NCBI RefSeq assembly: GCF_017115165.1
Contig: NZ_JABXKF010000161.1
Location: 1-64,000, forward strand
From: Nostoc sp. LPT
GTDB taxonomy: Bacteria > Cyanobacteriota > Cyanobacteriia > Cyanobacteriales > Nostocaceae
Length of the DNA: 64,000 nucleotides
Direction of reading: 5' to 3'
Shown: one piece after another, positions 36,130-45,008 of the stretch
Layout: the number at the start of each line of letters is the position of its first letter
How positions within the stretch are numbered: position 1 is the first letter of the stretch
Notes under the pieces: generated by a model
The model's database searches: none
What the model was told of the DNA's origin: nothing
What the model saw: only the letters and a program-made list of their open reading frames with translations
Made by a program: the position numbers and the translations under genes

Positions 36130-37191
36130 ATGCTGCTATTTGAAACTGTTAGAGAAATGGGTCACGAACAAGTTCTCTTTTGTCATGGTAAAAATCCCGA
36201 AATTAAGGCAATAATCGCCATTCATGATACGAGCTTGGGCCCAGCAATGGGAGCTACAAGACTTATGCCTTATGTCAACGAAGAAGCTGCTTTAAAAGAT
36301 GCACTTCGTCTGAGTCGGGGAATGACATATAAAGCAGCCTGTGCGAACATTCCGGCTGGTGGGGGAAAAGCAGTCATTATTGCTAATCCTGAAAATAAAA
36401 CAGACGATCTGTTGAGAGCTTACGGACGTTTTGTTAATAGCCTAAATGGACGTTTTATTACCGGACAAGATGTCAATATTACTCCTGATGATGTGCGGAC
36501 AATTAGTCAAGAAACGAAATATGTTGTTGGGGTATCAGAAAAGTCCGGTGGCCCTGCTCCCATAACATCACTAGGAGTTTTTCTCGGAATTCAAGCTGCT
36601 GTAGAATCTCGTTGGCAGAGCAAAAGACTTGATGGCATGAAAGTTGCAGTTCAAGGCTTAGGAAATGTTGGTAAAAATCTCTGTCGGCATTTACATGAGC
36701 ATGATGTCCAGCTTTTTGTTAGCGATGTAGATCCAGTAAAAGCGGAAGAGGTAAAACGGCTTTTTGGCGCAACTGTTGTAGAACCAACCGAAATTTACTC
36801 ACTTGATGTAGATATCTTTTCTCCTTGCGCGTTAGGAGGAATTCTTAATAGTCATACAATTCCTTTCCTCCAAGCGAAAATTATTGCTGGTGCAGCTAAT
36901 AATCAATTGGACAATGAGCAATTACATAGTCAAATGCTTGCCAAAAAAGGGATTCTTTACAGCCCTGATTATGTAATTAATGCCGGAGGGCTAATTAATG
37001 TTTACAACGAAATGATTGGTTATGACGAAGAAAAAGCTTTCAAGCAAGTGCATAACATTTATGACACGCTATTAGCAATTTTTGATATTGCTAAACAGCA
37101 GGGAGTAACTACCAACGATGCTGCTAGACGATTAGCAGAAGACCGAATCAACAATAGTAAGCGAACCAAGACTACAGCGATCGCAGCCTAA
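36130..37191 (+). CDS. scyB: ScyB, leucine dehydrogenase-like tryptophan dehydrogenase
   Basis: 353 residues from ATG 36130 with AGAGG 5 bp upstream (GTG 36124 is a weaker option). Glu/Leu/Phe dehydrogenase fold: catalytic lysines K68 in MTYKAACANIPAGGGK and K80 at its end, and NAD-binding GLGNVG (176-181). ScyB oxidatively deaminates tryptophan to indole-3-pyruvate, feeding ScyA. It is 303 bp after scyA and 25 bp before scyC. Confidence 0.95.
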   Translation: MLLFETVREMGHEQVLFCHGKNPEIKAIIAIHDTSLGPAMGATRLMPYVNEEAALKDALRLSRGMTYKAACANIPAGGGKAVIIANPENKTDDLLRAYGRFVNSLNGRFITGQDVNITPDDVRTISQETKYVVGVSEKSGGPAPITSLGVFLGIQAAVESRWQSKRLDGMKVAVQGLGNVGKNLCRHLHEHDVQLFVSDVDPVKAEEVKRLFGATVVEPTEIYSLDVDIFSPCALGGILNSHTIPFLQAKIIAGAANNQLDNEQLHSQMLAKKGILYSPDYVINAGGLINVYNEMIGYDEEKAFKQVHNIYDTLLAIFDIAKQQGVTTNDAARRLAEDRINNSKRTKTTAIAA

Positions 37192-37216
37192 TTGTTATTA
37201 TCTTAAGGAGTGAACA

Positions 37217-38188
37217 ATGGAAAAAAATACCTTTGCTACATCAGCTTATATTGCAACTTCACCAGAGAGCGCCTTTGACTACCTTTGTAGTTTAAAAAAC
37301 TTGGATGAATGGACGCTTTATAGTCGGATGAAAGAGCAAATTGACGAAGATACCTGGCTTGGAACTGCATCCGGTTATCACAAAAATCTCTATTATCACG
37401 TTAAAAAACTAGAAAATCCACTTTTCTACGGCATTGAATGGCACTGTGGATTAGAGTATCAGAAATATTTTCAGGTTTACCCTGTCTTGCTATTTCCTAC
37501 AGACTATATCGAGCCAGGAACAGATGAAAAAGGTGTGTATTTTCACTGGTTGAGCTTTGTCGATCCCAAACGGCAGACTCAGATGATTATGCAGGGAATT
37601 CACACAGTACACACTTCCGAGTGTCGTTCTCTCAAAGGTAATTTGGAACGTAAAGCTGGTCTGACCGCAGCAGCTAAAGGAAGCCACTTTATCGATACAG
37701 ATACCATTTATGTTGATGCCCCAATTGAAATTGGCATTGAATACTTAAAGGACTTAAAAAATGTAGATGAGTGGGCACATTTACTGCGACCAAATGGTGA
37801 TATTACTTCTGATTCCGGTGAATTCAAAGATGAATATGACCAAAAAGTAAAAGTGTCTGTGCGAGTTCATAGTCTGAGTAAATACTACTTACTTGAACAA
37901 GAACATTTTTATCCAGACTACGAATATTATCAGCGTTCTGTAGCCTTACTTATCCCAACTGCATACTCTTTCGCCGATCCCGAAGCTTCAGGTTTCATCC
38001 TGCATCGAATTACATTCTGGAAAACAGATGGAACAGTTAGTCACGGCAAACTTCAAATTGAAGACTTTGGTGCTGAGAGCATGAACATCAAACGTTTACT
38101 CGAAGCCAAAGCAGGCAACCTCAAATCATTTGACCGAGGAATGAGCTATCTACCAAAAACTCCAGAATCACTAGTTACCAACTACTAA
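37217..38188 (+). CDS. scyC: ScyC, scytonemin cyclase
   Basis: 323 residues; ATG 37217 follows AAGGAG. ScyC cyclises and decarboxylates the ScyA product to the tricyclic ketone in the N. punctiforme pathway. It looks internally duplicated: TSAYIATSPESAFDYLCSLK-NLDEW at about 8-32 matches DTIYVDAPIEIGIEYLKDLK-NVDEW at about 161-185, and each half ends with a lysine/leucine helix (NLERKAGL and RLLEAKAGNLKSF). The pattern is that of two SRPBCC/START-like helix-grip domains in tandem. No signal peptide, so cytoplasmic, as expected for an early step. Confidence 0.93.
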   Translation: MEKNTFATSAYIATSPESAFDYLCSLKNLDEWTLYSRMKEQIDEDTWLGTASGYHKNLYYHVKKLENPLFYGIEWHCGLEYQKYFQVYPVLLFPTDYIEPGTDEKGVYFHWLSFVDPKRQTQMIMQGIHTVHTSECRSLKGNLERKAGLTAAAKGSHFIDTDTIYVDAPIEIGIEYLKDLKNVDEWAHLLRPNGDITSDSGEFKDEYDQKVKVSVRVHSLSKYYLLEQEHFYPDYEYYQRSVALLIPTAYSFADPEASGFILHRITFWKTDGTVSHGKLQIEDFGAESMNIKRLLEAKAGNLKSFDRGMSYLPKTPESLVTNY

Positions 38189-38280
38189 AATCTCGGCGTT
38201 ACTCTGCGCTTCCCTCAGCGTTCTCTGCATTTAAAATTCACCCCTCAATTCCCCACGATTGATTACTTGTATTGCAACAC

Positions 38281-39615
38281 ATGAAACTCAAGTCACTTAC
38301 TATTACTATCCTCACTTTTTGTGTTGCCGCTTTTTCGGGAATGAAAGCTGCGTCAGCCGCATCCTTTTCAGTAATCGCCGACGGTCTATATAATGCCGGT
38401 GGTCTGAGCTTTGGCCCTGATGGCGATCTCTATGTTACAGAAGCAGGAATCGGGGGAAGTGGAGCTTGTGTTCCACCAGCAAGCGGTCAAGGTGATTCTT
38501 TATGCTATGGCACAAGTGGGGCAGTTACCAAAATTGAGAATGGTAAAACCGAGCGCATACTTACAGGACTTCCTTCTATAGCATTACCAGATGGTACTGG
38601 AGCCGGTGGCCCTCGTGATATCCAATTTGATCCCAAAGGTAAACCTTATGTTCTGATTGGGTATGGGGCTAATCCAGCCTTTCGCGATCGCAATTTAGGT
38701 TACACTGACCTCGGTAAAATCATTGCTCCCGACTTTAAGACCAATTCCTGGACGAGTGTTGCAGATTTAGCTAACTATGAACTCGCCAATAATCCCGATG
38801 GTGGTGATGTCGGTAGCAATCCCTTGGGTTTTGTAATAGATGGTAATAAATTGGTTGCAGCTGATGCAGGCGCAAACGACTTACTCCGTTTTAATACTGT
38901 TAGTAATAATTTGCAGGCGATAGTTGCGTTTCCCCAAGACATATTAACTAATCCCATCTTTCCACCTTCTGATACCCCATCCAATGAACCTGCACAAGTG
39001 CCATCTCAAGATGAAGTAGTGCGATCGCCTACGGCGGGGCTTCTCCTGTCGGAGACGCTCCGCGAACGCCCATCGCAGTTTGCAACTCAACCAGTACCCT
39101 CAAGTGCGGCAAAAGGGCCTGATGGCGCTTATTACGTCAGCCAATTTACCGGGTTTCCTTTCGCTGAAGGTGGGGCAAAAATCTATCGAGTCGGTGCTGA
39201 TGGAACACCAACAGTCTTTGCCGATGGTTTTACCCAACTCACAGACTTGCAATTTGATTCTGCGGGCAATTTATATGCTTTGCAGTACGCCAATCAGTCA
39301 GCGTGGAAGGGTAATTTTGATGGTTCTGTAATCAAAATAGCTCCCAATGGCACACGCACAATTCTTCTGAGTGGCAATGGATTAGAGTCGCCTAGCGCCC
39401 TGACTATTGGTTCTGATGGTGCAGTATACGTCACCAACCGAGGCGATCGCCCAGGACTTGGACAAGTTCTCAAAATTGAGAATACCAAGTCTATTCCTGA
39501 ACCTGATTCTGCTTTAGGCGTATTAGCGATCGCTGCCTTGGGCGTTGGTTGGTTGCACAAGAAGAAAGAGCTAGCTACCAAACCTCCCATAAATACAGTC
39601 GTGGCGCTCAAATAA
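38281..39615 (+). CDS. scyD: ScyD, exported PEP-CTERM beta-propeller protein
   Basis: 444 residues from ATG 38281 (a TTG three codons earlier is also in frame). Signal peptide MKLKSLTITILTFCVAAFSG ... ASA, then a propeller-like ScyD/ScyE family domain with repeated GPDG-LYVTE/YV strands, ending in a PEP-CTERM tail IPEPDSALGVLAIAALGVGW with a K-rich end. Likely periplasmic or surface; its exact chemical role in scytonemin maturation is not settled. A 51-bp dispersed repeat (39021-39071) is inserted in frame, adding about 17 residues including RSPTAGLLLSETLRERP; the ScyE paralogue lacks them. Confidence 0.93.
   Translation: MKLKSLTITILTFCVAAFSGMKAASAASFSVIADGLYNAGGLSFGPDGDLYVTEAGIGGSGACVPPASGQGDSLCYGTSGAVTKIENGKTERILTGLPSIALPDGTGAGGPRDIQFDPKGKPYVLIGYGANPAFRDRNLGYTDLGKIIAPDFKTNSWTSVADLANYELANNPDGGDVGSNPLGFVIDGNKLVAADAGANDLLRFNTVSNNLQAIVAFPQDILTNPIFPPSDTPSNEPAQVPSQDEVVRSPTAGLLLSETLRERPSQFATQPVPSSAAKGPDGAYYVSQFTGFPFAEGGAKIYRVGADGTPTVFADGFTQLTDLQFDSAGNLYALQYANQSAWKGNFDGSVIKIAPNGTRTILLSGNGLESPSALTIGSDGAVYVTNRGDRPGLGQVLKIENTKSIPEPDSALGVLAIAALGVGWLHKKKELATKPPINTVVALK
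39021..39071 (+). repeat. Dispersed repeat inserted in frame inside scyD
   Basis: 51 bp reading GCGATCGCCTACGGCGGGGC-TTCTCCTGTCGGAGACGCTC-CGCGAACGCCC, a repeat type I know as common between Nostoc genes. Its length is a multiple of three and the scyD frame reads through without a stop. It sits in a surface loop region that is also variable in ScyE. Confidence 0.7.
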
Positions 39616-39750
39616 AGAGTTTCAAACCAATATCAGTGCCTCTCAATAAAGGCATTATTTACCCTGCGTTTTTTAAGGACTAAGATTCTTTGTCTTTAAA
39701 ACCATAAAAGTTTCCACAAACAAATTACTTAACTCTCAATCTCCAAAGGT

Positions 39751-41127
39751 ATGAAACTCAAGTCATTTGCTCTTACATCTGTTACATTTTGTTTTACCGC
39801 TATTTGTGGAACACTATCTGCACAAGCTGCAACATTAACAACTATTGTCGATGGAATCAGTAATGCACGGGGTGCTAGCTTTGGCCCTGACCGCAGTCTC
39901 TACGTAGCAGAGCCAGGTATCGGCGGAAACGGAAATTGCCAACCATCTCCGAGTACGCTGTTTCAGCCTATCTGTGCTGGTAATAGCGGTTCATTGGTCA
40001 AAGTTTCACCAAACGGTACCAAACAGCGTCTACTTAATAACTTTCAGTCTCTAGCAGAACAACCTAGTGGCAACCAAGGCGCTGGTATTCAAGACATACA
40101 ATTCGACTCTAAAGGGAATGCTTATCTGCTGACTGGCTTTGCTGGTTATCCAGGAAACCGCGATCTAGCAACACTTAACCTTGGTTCGCAATCCGCACTC
40201 CCACCACAGCAACTTGCGACTTTCCCGCCATCAACACCCGATAAAGTTTTGAATACACCGCTTTTAGCACAACTTTACCAAGTTGACTTGAACACAGGAT
40301 CTCTCAACAGTATTTTTGACTTTGCCAAAAATGAAATCACCAAAAATCCAGACAAAGGGGATGTAGTTACCAATCCCTATGACCTGACTGTTAGTGGTGA
40401 TAGTGCTTATGTCGTTGACGGGGGCGGGAACACTGCTTACAAAATTAAACTTGATGGAAGCAAGTCAGAGGCGATCCCAATTCCTAAAAACATCATTAGT
40501 GACTCCGACTTGCCACCAGGATTACAATTACCTCCTGGGCTATTAGAGCAGCTTCCAGGAGGAAAAACAGCAATTCAATCAGTACCCACAGGTGGCGCAA
40601 TTGGCCCCGATGGAGCTTTATACGTTGGTGAATATACAGGTTTTCCTTATCCAGAAGGTAAATCACGGATTTTCCGCATTGGTGACGATCTCAAACCAGA
40701 AGTTTTTCTGGATGGCTTTACGCACATCACCGACCTAACCTTTGATGACAAAGGCGATTTGCTGGTTTTACAGTTCAGCGACACCTCCCAATTAGGCGGT
40801 GACATCACAAATCTACCTGGTTCTCTTATCCAAGTTGCTCCTGACGGCACTCGTACAACACTCGTTGCAGCAGGTCAAGGGCTAGATTCGGCTGATGGAA
40901 TTGATATTGGTCCTGATGGCAAGATTTATATTACAAATCGCGGTGTTGGCCCAGGACTAGGAGAGGTTGTTCGGGTGGATGGTATCGTTACAGAAAAAAT
41001 CCCCGAACCTGGTTCAGTAGTTGGCTTATTAGCACTTGCTGGTGTAGGCGCAACTACTGCTTTCGCCAAGCGCAAACGCCAAGAAAAGTTGGGCGAAGAG
41101 TTGCTAACCAAAGCAGAGACTGTCTAA
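39751..41127 (+). CDS. scyE: ScyE, exported PEP-CTERM beta-propeller protein
   Basis: 458 residues. Signal peptide MKLKSFALTSVTFCFTAICG ... AQA; about 40% of strands line up with ScyD (ARGASFGPDRSLYVAEPGIG, VPTGGAIGPDGALYVGEYTG, GIDIGPDGKIYITNRGVGPG). The C-terminus IPEPGSVVGLLALAGVGATT followed by a basic end is a PEP-CTERM anchor. Periplasmic/surface partner of scytonemin assembly in N. punctiforme. 135 bp separate it from scyD, with a small hairpin TGCCT / AGGCA plus ATTATTT (about 39636-39661). Confidence 0.94.
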   Translation: MKLKSFALTSVTFCFTAICGTLSAQAATLTTIVDGISNARGASFGPDRSLYVAEPGIGGNGNCQPSPSTLFQPICAGNSGSLVKVSPNGTKQRLLNNFQSLAEQPSGNQGAGIQDIQFDSKGNAYLLTGFAGYPGNRDLATLNLGSQSALPPQQLATFPPSTPDKVLNTPLLAQLYQVDLNTGSLNSIFDFAKNEITKNPDKGDVVTNPYDLTVSGDSAYVVDGGGNTAYKIKLDGSKSEAIPIPKNIISDSDLPPGLQLPPGLLEQLPGGKTAIQSVPTGGAIGPDGALYVGEYTGFPYPEGKSRIFRIGDDLKPEVFLDGFTHITDLTFDDKGDLLVLQFSDTSQLGGDITNLPGSLIQVAPDGTRTTLVAAGQGLDSADGIDIGPDGKIYITNRGVGPGLGEVVRVDGIVTEKIPEPGSVVGLLALAGVGATTAFAKRKRQEKLGEELLTKAETV

Positions 41128-41165
41128 TTTCTGTTTACCTGGTGTCAGGTAAAGTTTATAGAATA

Positions 41166-41214
41166 GGCTGCTGCCTCATAGAGAAAGTTGCATTTCCAAC
41201 AAGAGGCAGCAGCC
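41166..41214 (+). terminator. Hairpin between scyE and scyF
   Basis: Perfect 12-bp inverted repeat GGCTGCTGCCTC / GAGGCAGCAGCC with a 25-nt loop. No T-run follows, so it may be a processing or mRNA-stabilising structure rather than a full terminator. Confidence 0.5.
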
Positions 41215-41298
41215 CAAATTTCAGAGTTCCCGAACTGGGACTGGGAACAAAATTAGTCTAGGAACGAGTATACCTCATACAACCAGGACTTCAAACTC

Positions 41299-42495
41299 AT
41301 GGGATTAGTCAAAAATTTATCAATCGGCATTCTCGGTACTGGATTCATGGTGTTGGCAACAGCAGCCCAAGCCAAGGCTGTAACATTAACTTACGACAGA
41401 AGTATCGGCGAACCTGGCTTCGGTTCTGGGCAACTGTTTGTTCCCCAAGGCATAGCGGTGGATAGCCAAGGGAATACCCTTATATCTAACGGACGCGGTG
41501 TTAACCCGGATGGTACTCCTAACTACAACCTCGGTGACAAAATTGAAAAATTTAGTCCAAGCGGTCAGTATATTGGAGCAATTGGCTCAGGCGGCACAGG
41601 ACCCGGACAGTTTGACGAGCCAACAACTGTAGACTTTAATCCCATAACAGGGGATTTGTATGCAGGTGATGTTTACAACAACCGTATCAATCAATTCGAT
41701 TCTCAGGGTAACTTTATTAGATCCTTTGCAAACGGAGATTTTACCCCTCGCGTAAATGATAGGATTTTCTTTGGACCATCTGGTGTAACATTTGACAAAA
41801 CTGGCAACGTTTACGTAGGTGATTTTAACGGCGAAAGAATCCTTAAATTCACACCTGACGGACAGCAAATTGGTGTCATTGGTGGCACTCTGGGCACTGC
41901 ACTTGGAGAAACTCAAGGTGTAGCAGGTGTAAGAATTTCCCCAGTCAGTGGAAATATCTTTCTAGCTGACCAGTATAACAACCGCGTTCAAGTACTCGAT
42001 CCAAATGGTAAACCTCTGTACGCATTTGGTTCAGCAGGTAGCGGGCCTGGACAGCTTCTTCAGCCAATTGGCATCGAAGTGGACGACCAAGAGAATGTTT
42101 ATGTAGCTGATTCTATCAACAGCCGCGTTCAGGTATTTGATAAAAACGGTAACTTCTTGACTTCCTACGGTCAACCAGCCCTAGATGCATCAGGCAACCC
42201 AGTTCCGCCTCCAGGATTAACTGACCCCCCATTTGGCAATCCCCTCGACCTTACACCAGGCAGATTTAACTGGACGGGTGGCACAGCCCTCAAAGATGGC
42301 AAGCTTTATGTGGGCGATTTCTTCCAAGGTCGCGTTCAAGTGTTAAACGTAGAAGGCACAAGGAAAGTACCGGAACCTAGTTCAGCATTGGGTTTAGCAT
42401 TGCTTGGATTTGGGGCTGCTACCGTTAGATTGCGGAAACGTGGGCAACAAAAGCCAGTCTTCAGTTTAGAGAAAGAACTGCAAAAACAGTGCTGA
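41299..42495 (+). CDS. scyF: ScyF, exported NHL-repeat PEP-CTERM protein
   Basis: 398 residues. Signal peptide up to AAQAKA, then about six NHL blades such as GQFDEPTTVDFNPITGDLYA-GD-YNNRINQFD and VYVADSINSRVQVFDKNGNF, forming a beta-propeller. C-terminal PEP-CTERM sequence VPEPSSALGLALLGFGAATV with RLRKR end. NHL propellers bind proteins or ligands; in the scytonemin cluster ScyF is the third exported protein next to ScyD and ScyE. A 171-bp gap with the hairpin separates it from scyE. Confidence 0.93.
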   Translation: MGLVKNLSIGILGTGFMVLATAAQAKAVTLTYDRSIGEPGFGSGQLFVPQGIAVDSQGNTLISNGRGVNPDGTPNYNLGDKIEKFSPSGQYIGAIGSGGTGPGQFDEPTTVDFNPITGDLYAGDVYNNRINQFDSQGNFIRSFANGDFTPRVNDRIFFGPSGVTFDKTGNVYVGDFNGERILKFTPDGQQIGVIGGTLGTALGETQGVAGVRISPVSGNIFLADQYNNRVQVLDPNGKPLYAFGSAGSGPGQLLQPIGIEVDDQENVYVADSINSRVQVFDKNGNFLTSYGQPALDASGNPVPPPGLTDPPFGNPLDLTPGRFNWTGGTALKDGKLYVGDFFQGRVQVLNVEGTRKVPEPSSALGLALLGFGAATVRLRKRGQQKPVFSLEKELQKQC

Positions 42496-42558
42496 GTTCT
42501 GATGCTTGAGTAACAGTGCAGTAGTGTGTCAAGTTGAAATTAATAGGTAAACAAGTTC

Positions 42559-42584
42559 GTAGTAAGGACTAAAGTCCTTACTAC
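42559..42584. repeat. Dispersed palindrome GTAGTAAGGACT
   Basis: GTAGTAAGGACT-AA-AGTCCTTACTAC, perfect 12-bp stem with only two bases between. A relative with a longer stem lies at 9525-9573. It lies 25 bp before the glycosyltransferase start within the scy block. Confidence 0.65.
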
Positions 42585-42608
42585 AAATCTTCAAAACATT
42601 AACGGTTA

Positions 42609-43898
42609 ATGCACATTCTGATTTATTCATACAACTATCATCCAGAACCAATTGGTATTGCACCTTTGATGACTGAACTAGCAGAAGGGCTGGTGAAGCG
42701 AGGGCACCAAGTGCGGGTAATCACAGGTATGCCTAACTATCCTCAGCGTCAGATTTACGATCGCTATCGGGGTAAGTTATACGTTACTGAAAAGAAAAAT
42801 GGTGTCAAAATTCAGCGTAGTTACCTGCGGATTAAGTCTAAACCTAACCTTGTAGATCGGCTACTGCTAGAGTTGAGCTTTGTCTTTACAAGTTTGCCAC
42901 AAGCTCTCAAGGGTGAGCGACCTGATTTAATTCTCTTAACAGTGCCACCGTTACTCGTTTGCTTACCTGCAACCTTAATAAGTTGGCTATACAACTGTCC
43001 AGTAGTCCTGAATGTGCAAGATATCCTCCCAGAAGCTGCTGTGCGTGTTGGGCTAATTAAAAATAAGTTGATGATTCTCGCTTTAGAAGCTTTAGAAAAA
43101 TTTGCCTACCGAAATGCACATACCATTAGTGTGATTGCTGATGGCTTTGTGGATAATTTAATAAATAAAGGTGTACCTGTTAATAAAATTGCCTGCATTC
43201 CAAATTGGGTAAATCTAAATTTTATCCGCCCTTTACCAAAAAAGAATAACTATTGGAGAGCTACCCATCAACTCGATGGTAAATTTGTAGTGCTTTATTC
43301 AGGTAATATTGCTCTCACGCAAGGTTTGGAGACAGTAATAGAAGCAGCAGCTTGCTTGCGCCATATTAATGATATTGTCTTTGTCGTAGCCGGCGAATCC
43401 CAAGCTCTCGAAAGGTTGCAAAAACATTGTCTTGCTTGTGGTGCAGATAACGTATTGCTTTTACCATTGCAACCGCGAGAAAAACTACCGCAAATGTTAG
43501 CAGCTGCTGACGTCGGGTTGATTGTGCAAAAGTGCAATGTGATTTCTTTCAATATGCCTTCTAAAATACCATTGTTGTTAGCCAGTGGTCGCCCAATTGT
43601 AGGTTCAGTTCCCGCCACTGGTACTGCTGCCAAAGCTATTCGAGAAAGTGGCGGCGGTATTATCGTTAAGCCAGAGTCAGCAGATGCTTTAGCCACTGCG
43701 GTATTGGATTTATATAATCAGCCGGAACTAGCAGCAAAATTAGGGCGTGAAGGAAGAAAGTTTGCGGTAGAAAACTATTCCTTTGAGCAAACGCTAGATC
43801 GGTATGAAGAGTTATTTTCTAATATGATTGCCAAAAGAGCAACAACTTTGGATATGTTGCCAAAATTGAGTTCTCAGGAATCAATTGTTGATATTTGA
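42609..43898 (+). CDS. WcaI-type GT4 glycosyltransferase of the scytonemin cluster
   Basis: 429 residues, GT-B fold. MHILIYSYNYHPEPIGIAPL at the start and MPNYPQRQIYDRYRGKLYVT are WcaI-type features; the donor domain has VVLYSGNIALTQGLETVIEA and FNMPSKIPLLLASGRPIVGS. It occupies the place of Npun_R1270, downstream of scyF. Glycosylated forms of scytonemin or attachment to sheath polysaccharide are possible roles; the acceptor is unknown. Its end overlaps the longest tyrA frame by 4 bp and lies 15 bp before the preferred tyrA ATG, so the two are probably translated together. Confidence 0.88.
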   Translation: MHILIYSYNYHPEPIGIAPLMTELAEGLVKRGHQVRVITGMPNYPQRQIYDRYRGKLYVTEKKNGVKIQRSYLRIKSKPNLVDRLLLELSFVFTSLPQALKGERPDLILLTVPPLLVCLPATLISWLYNCPVVLNVQDILPEAAVRVGLIKNKLMILALEALEKFAYRNAHTISVIADGFVDNLINKGVPVNKIACIPNWVNLNFIRPLPKKNNYWRATHQLDGKFVVLYSGNIALTQGLETVIEAAACLRHINDIVFVVAGESQALERLQKHCLACGADNVLLLPLQPREKLPQMLAAADVGLIVQKCNVISFNMPSKIPLLLASGRPIVGSVPATGTAAKAIRESGGGIIVKPESADALATAVLDLYNQPELAAKLGREGRKFAVENYSFEQTLDRYEELFSNMIAKRATTLDMLPKLSSQESIVDI

Positions 43899-43912
43899 AA
43901 ATTGGAAGAAAA

Positions 43913-44971
43913 ATGCCTTTGAAATCCTCTTATTCAGATCGGCTGAAAAAAACTGATGAAAGGTTGATTGCCTTATTGAGCGATCGCATATCATTATTAG
44001 CAGCATCAGAACAACCTTCTTTAGATGAACAATTGGCTGATGTCGCTCCCCTACTCGCCCAAGCTGGTATTCCTGAGTCTGTTTGGACAGGTGTAGTAAA
44101 TAGTTGTTATACTACTCTAATTCCTAAATCTGCAACAAATCATGTCAGTCCCCGAAAAATTACGATCGTCGGTGGATGCGGCAGGATGGGAAGATTATTT
44201 AAAGAGCAACTTTCGTTAGTTGGTAACAATGTTAGCGTTCTAGAACATGAAGATTGGAAATACGCAGATCAACTGTTAAGTCAGGCAGAATTAGTATTAG
44301 TAAGTGTTCCTATTGAACATACAGTTGATGTTATCAAGCGTGCAGCTAAATACCTCGCCCCAACCACCGCTTTGTGTGACATCACGAGTATTAAAGTACA
44401 GCCAACTCAGGCGATGCTCGAACACCATTCCGGGCCAGTCATGGGTTTACATCCAATGTTTGGGCCAAATATAAAATCGTTTTTTGGACAAAAAGTAGTG
44501 GTGTGTCCAGGTCGAAACGATGATTCATTTCAATGGTTTTTAGACATTTTTAAAATCCAAGGAGCCGAGTTAGTTGCTTGCACGCCTGAAGAACACGATC
44601 GGATGATGGTGATTATTCAAGCAACCCAACATTTCTGTAGATTTAGTCTTGGCGTTTTCTTAGCAGAAGCAAAAATTGACATAGAGCAGAGTTTAACAAT
44701 GTCAACTCCTAACTATCGTCAAGAAATTGATATTGTTAAACGTTTGTTTTACCAAAACCCTCACTTATGTGTGGATATTATGCTAGCTACAGAAGAAAGG
44801 TGTGATGCAATTAGCTTTTTAGCTGATACTTACAGCAGTTTGGCAAGACTGGTAGCGATGAAAGATAGAGACGCATTAATTCAAGAATTTGAAAAGGCTC
44901 AAAGCTTTTTTGAAGATAAAATCAACACTTTTCTACAACCTTTAAACACAACTGCTAAAGCGGCTATTTAA
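43913..44971 (+). CDS. tyrA: Prephenate dehydrogenase with N-terminal chorismate-mutase-like domain
   Basis: 352 residues from ATG 43913 (GGAAGAA upstream); a TTG at 43895 is possible. The N-terminal 75 residues resemble an AroQ chorismate mutase helix bundle (DRLKKTDERLIALLSDRISL). The dehydrogenase follows with the NAD loop GGCGRMG (87-93), CDITSIKV and LHPMFGP, very like the bifunctional E. coli T-protein rather than the short cyanobacterial arogenate dehydrogenase. It would make p-hydroxyphenylpyruvate, the second ScyA substrate. Confidence 0.92.
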   Translation: MPLKSSYSDRLKKTDERLIALLSDRISLLAASEQPSLDEQLADVAPLLAQAGIPESVWTGVVNSCYTTLIPKSATNHVSPRKITIVGGCGRMGRLFKEQLSLVGNNVSVLEHEDWKYADQLLSQAELVLVSVPIEHTVDVIKRAAKYLAPTTALCDITSIKVQPTQAMLEHHSGPVMGLHPMFGPNIKSFFGQKVVVCPGRNDDSFQWFLDIFKIQGAELVACTPEEHDRMMVIIQATQHFCRFSLGVFLAEAKIDIEQSLTMSTPNYRQEIDIVKRLFYQNPHLCVDIMLATEERCDAISFLADTYSSLARLVAMKDRDALIQEFEKAQSFFEDKINTFLQPLNTTAKAAI

Positions 44972-45008
44972 CGAGATTTTCAACCAAAGATGCACATAAA
45001 TAAAAAAT

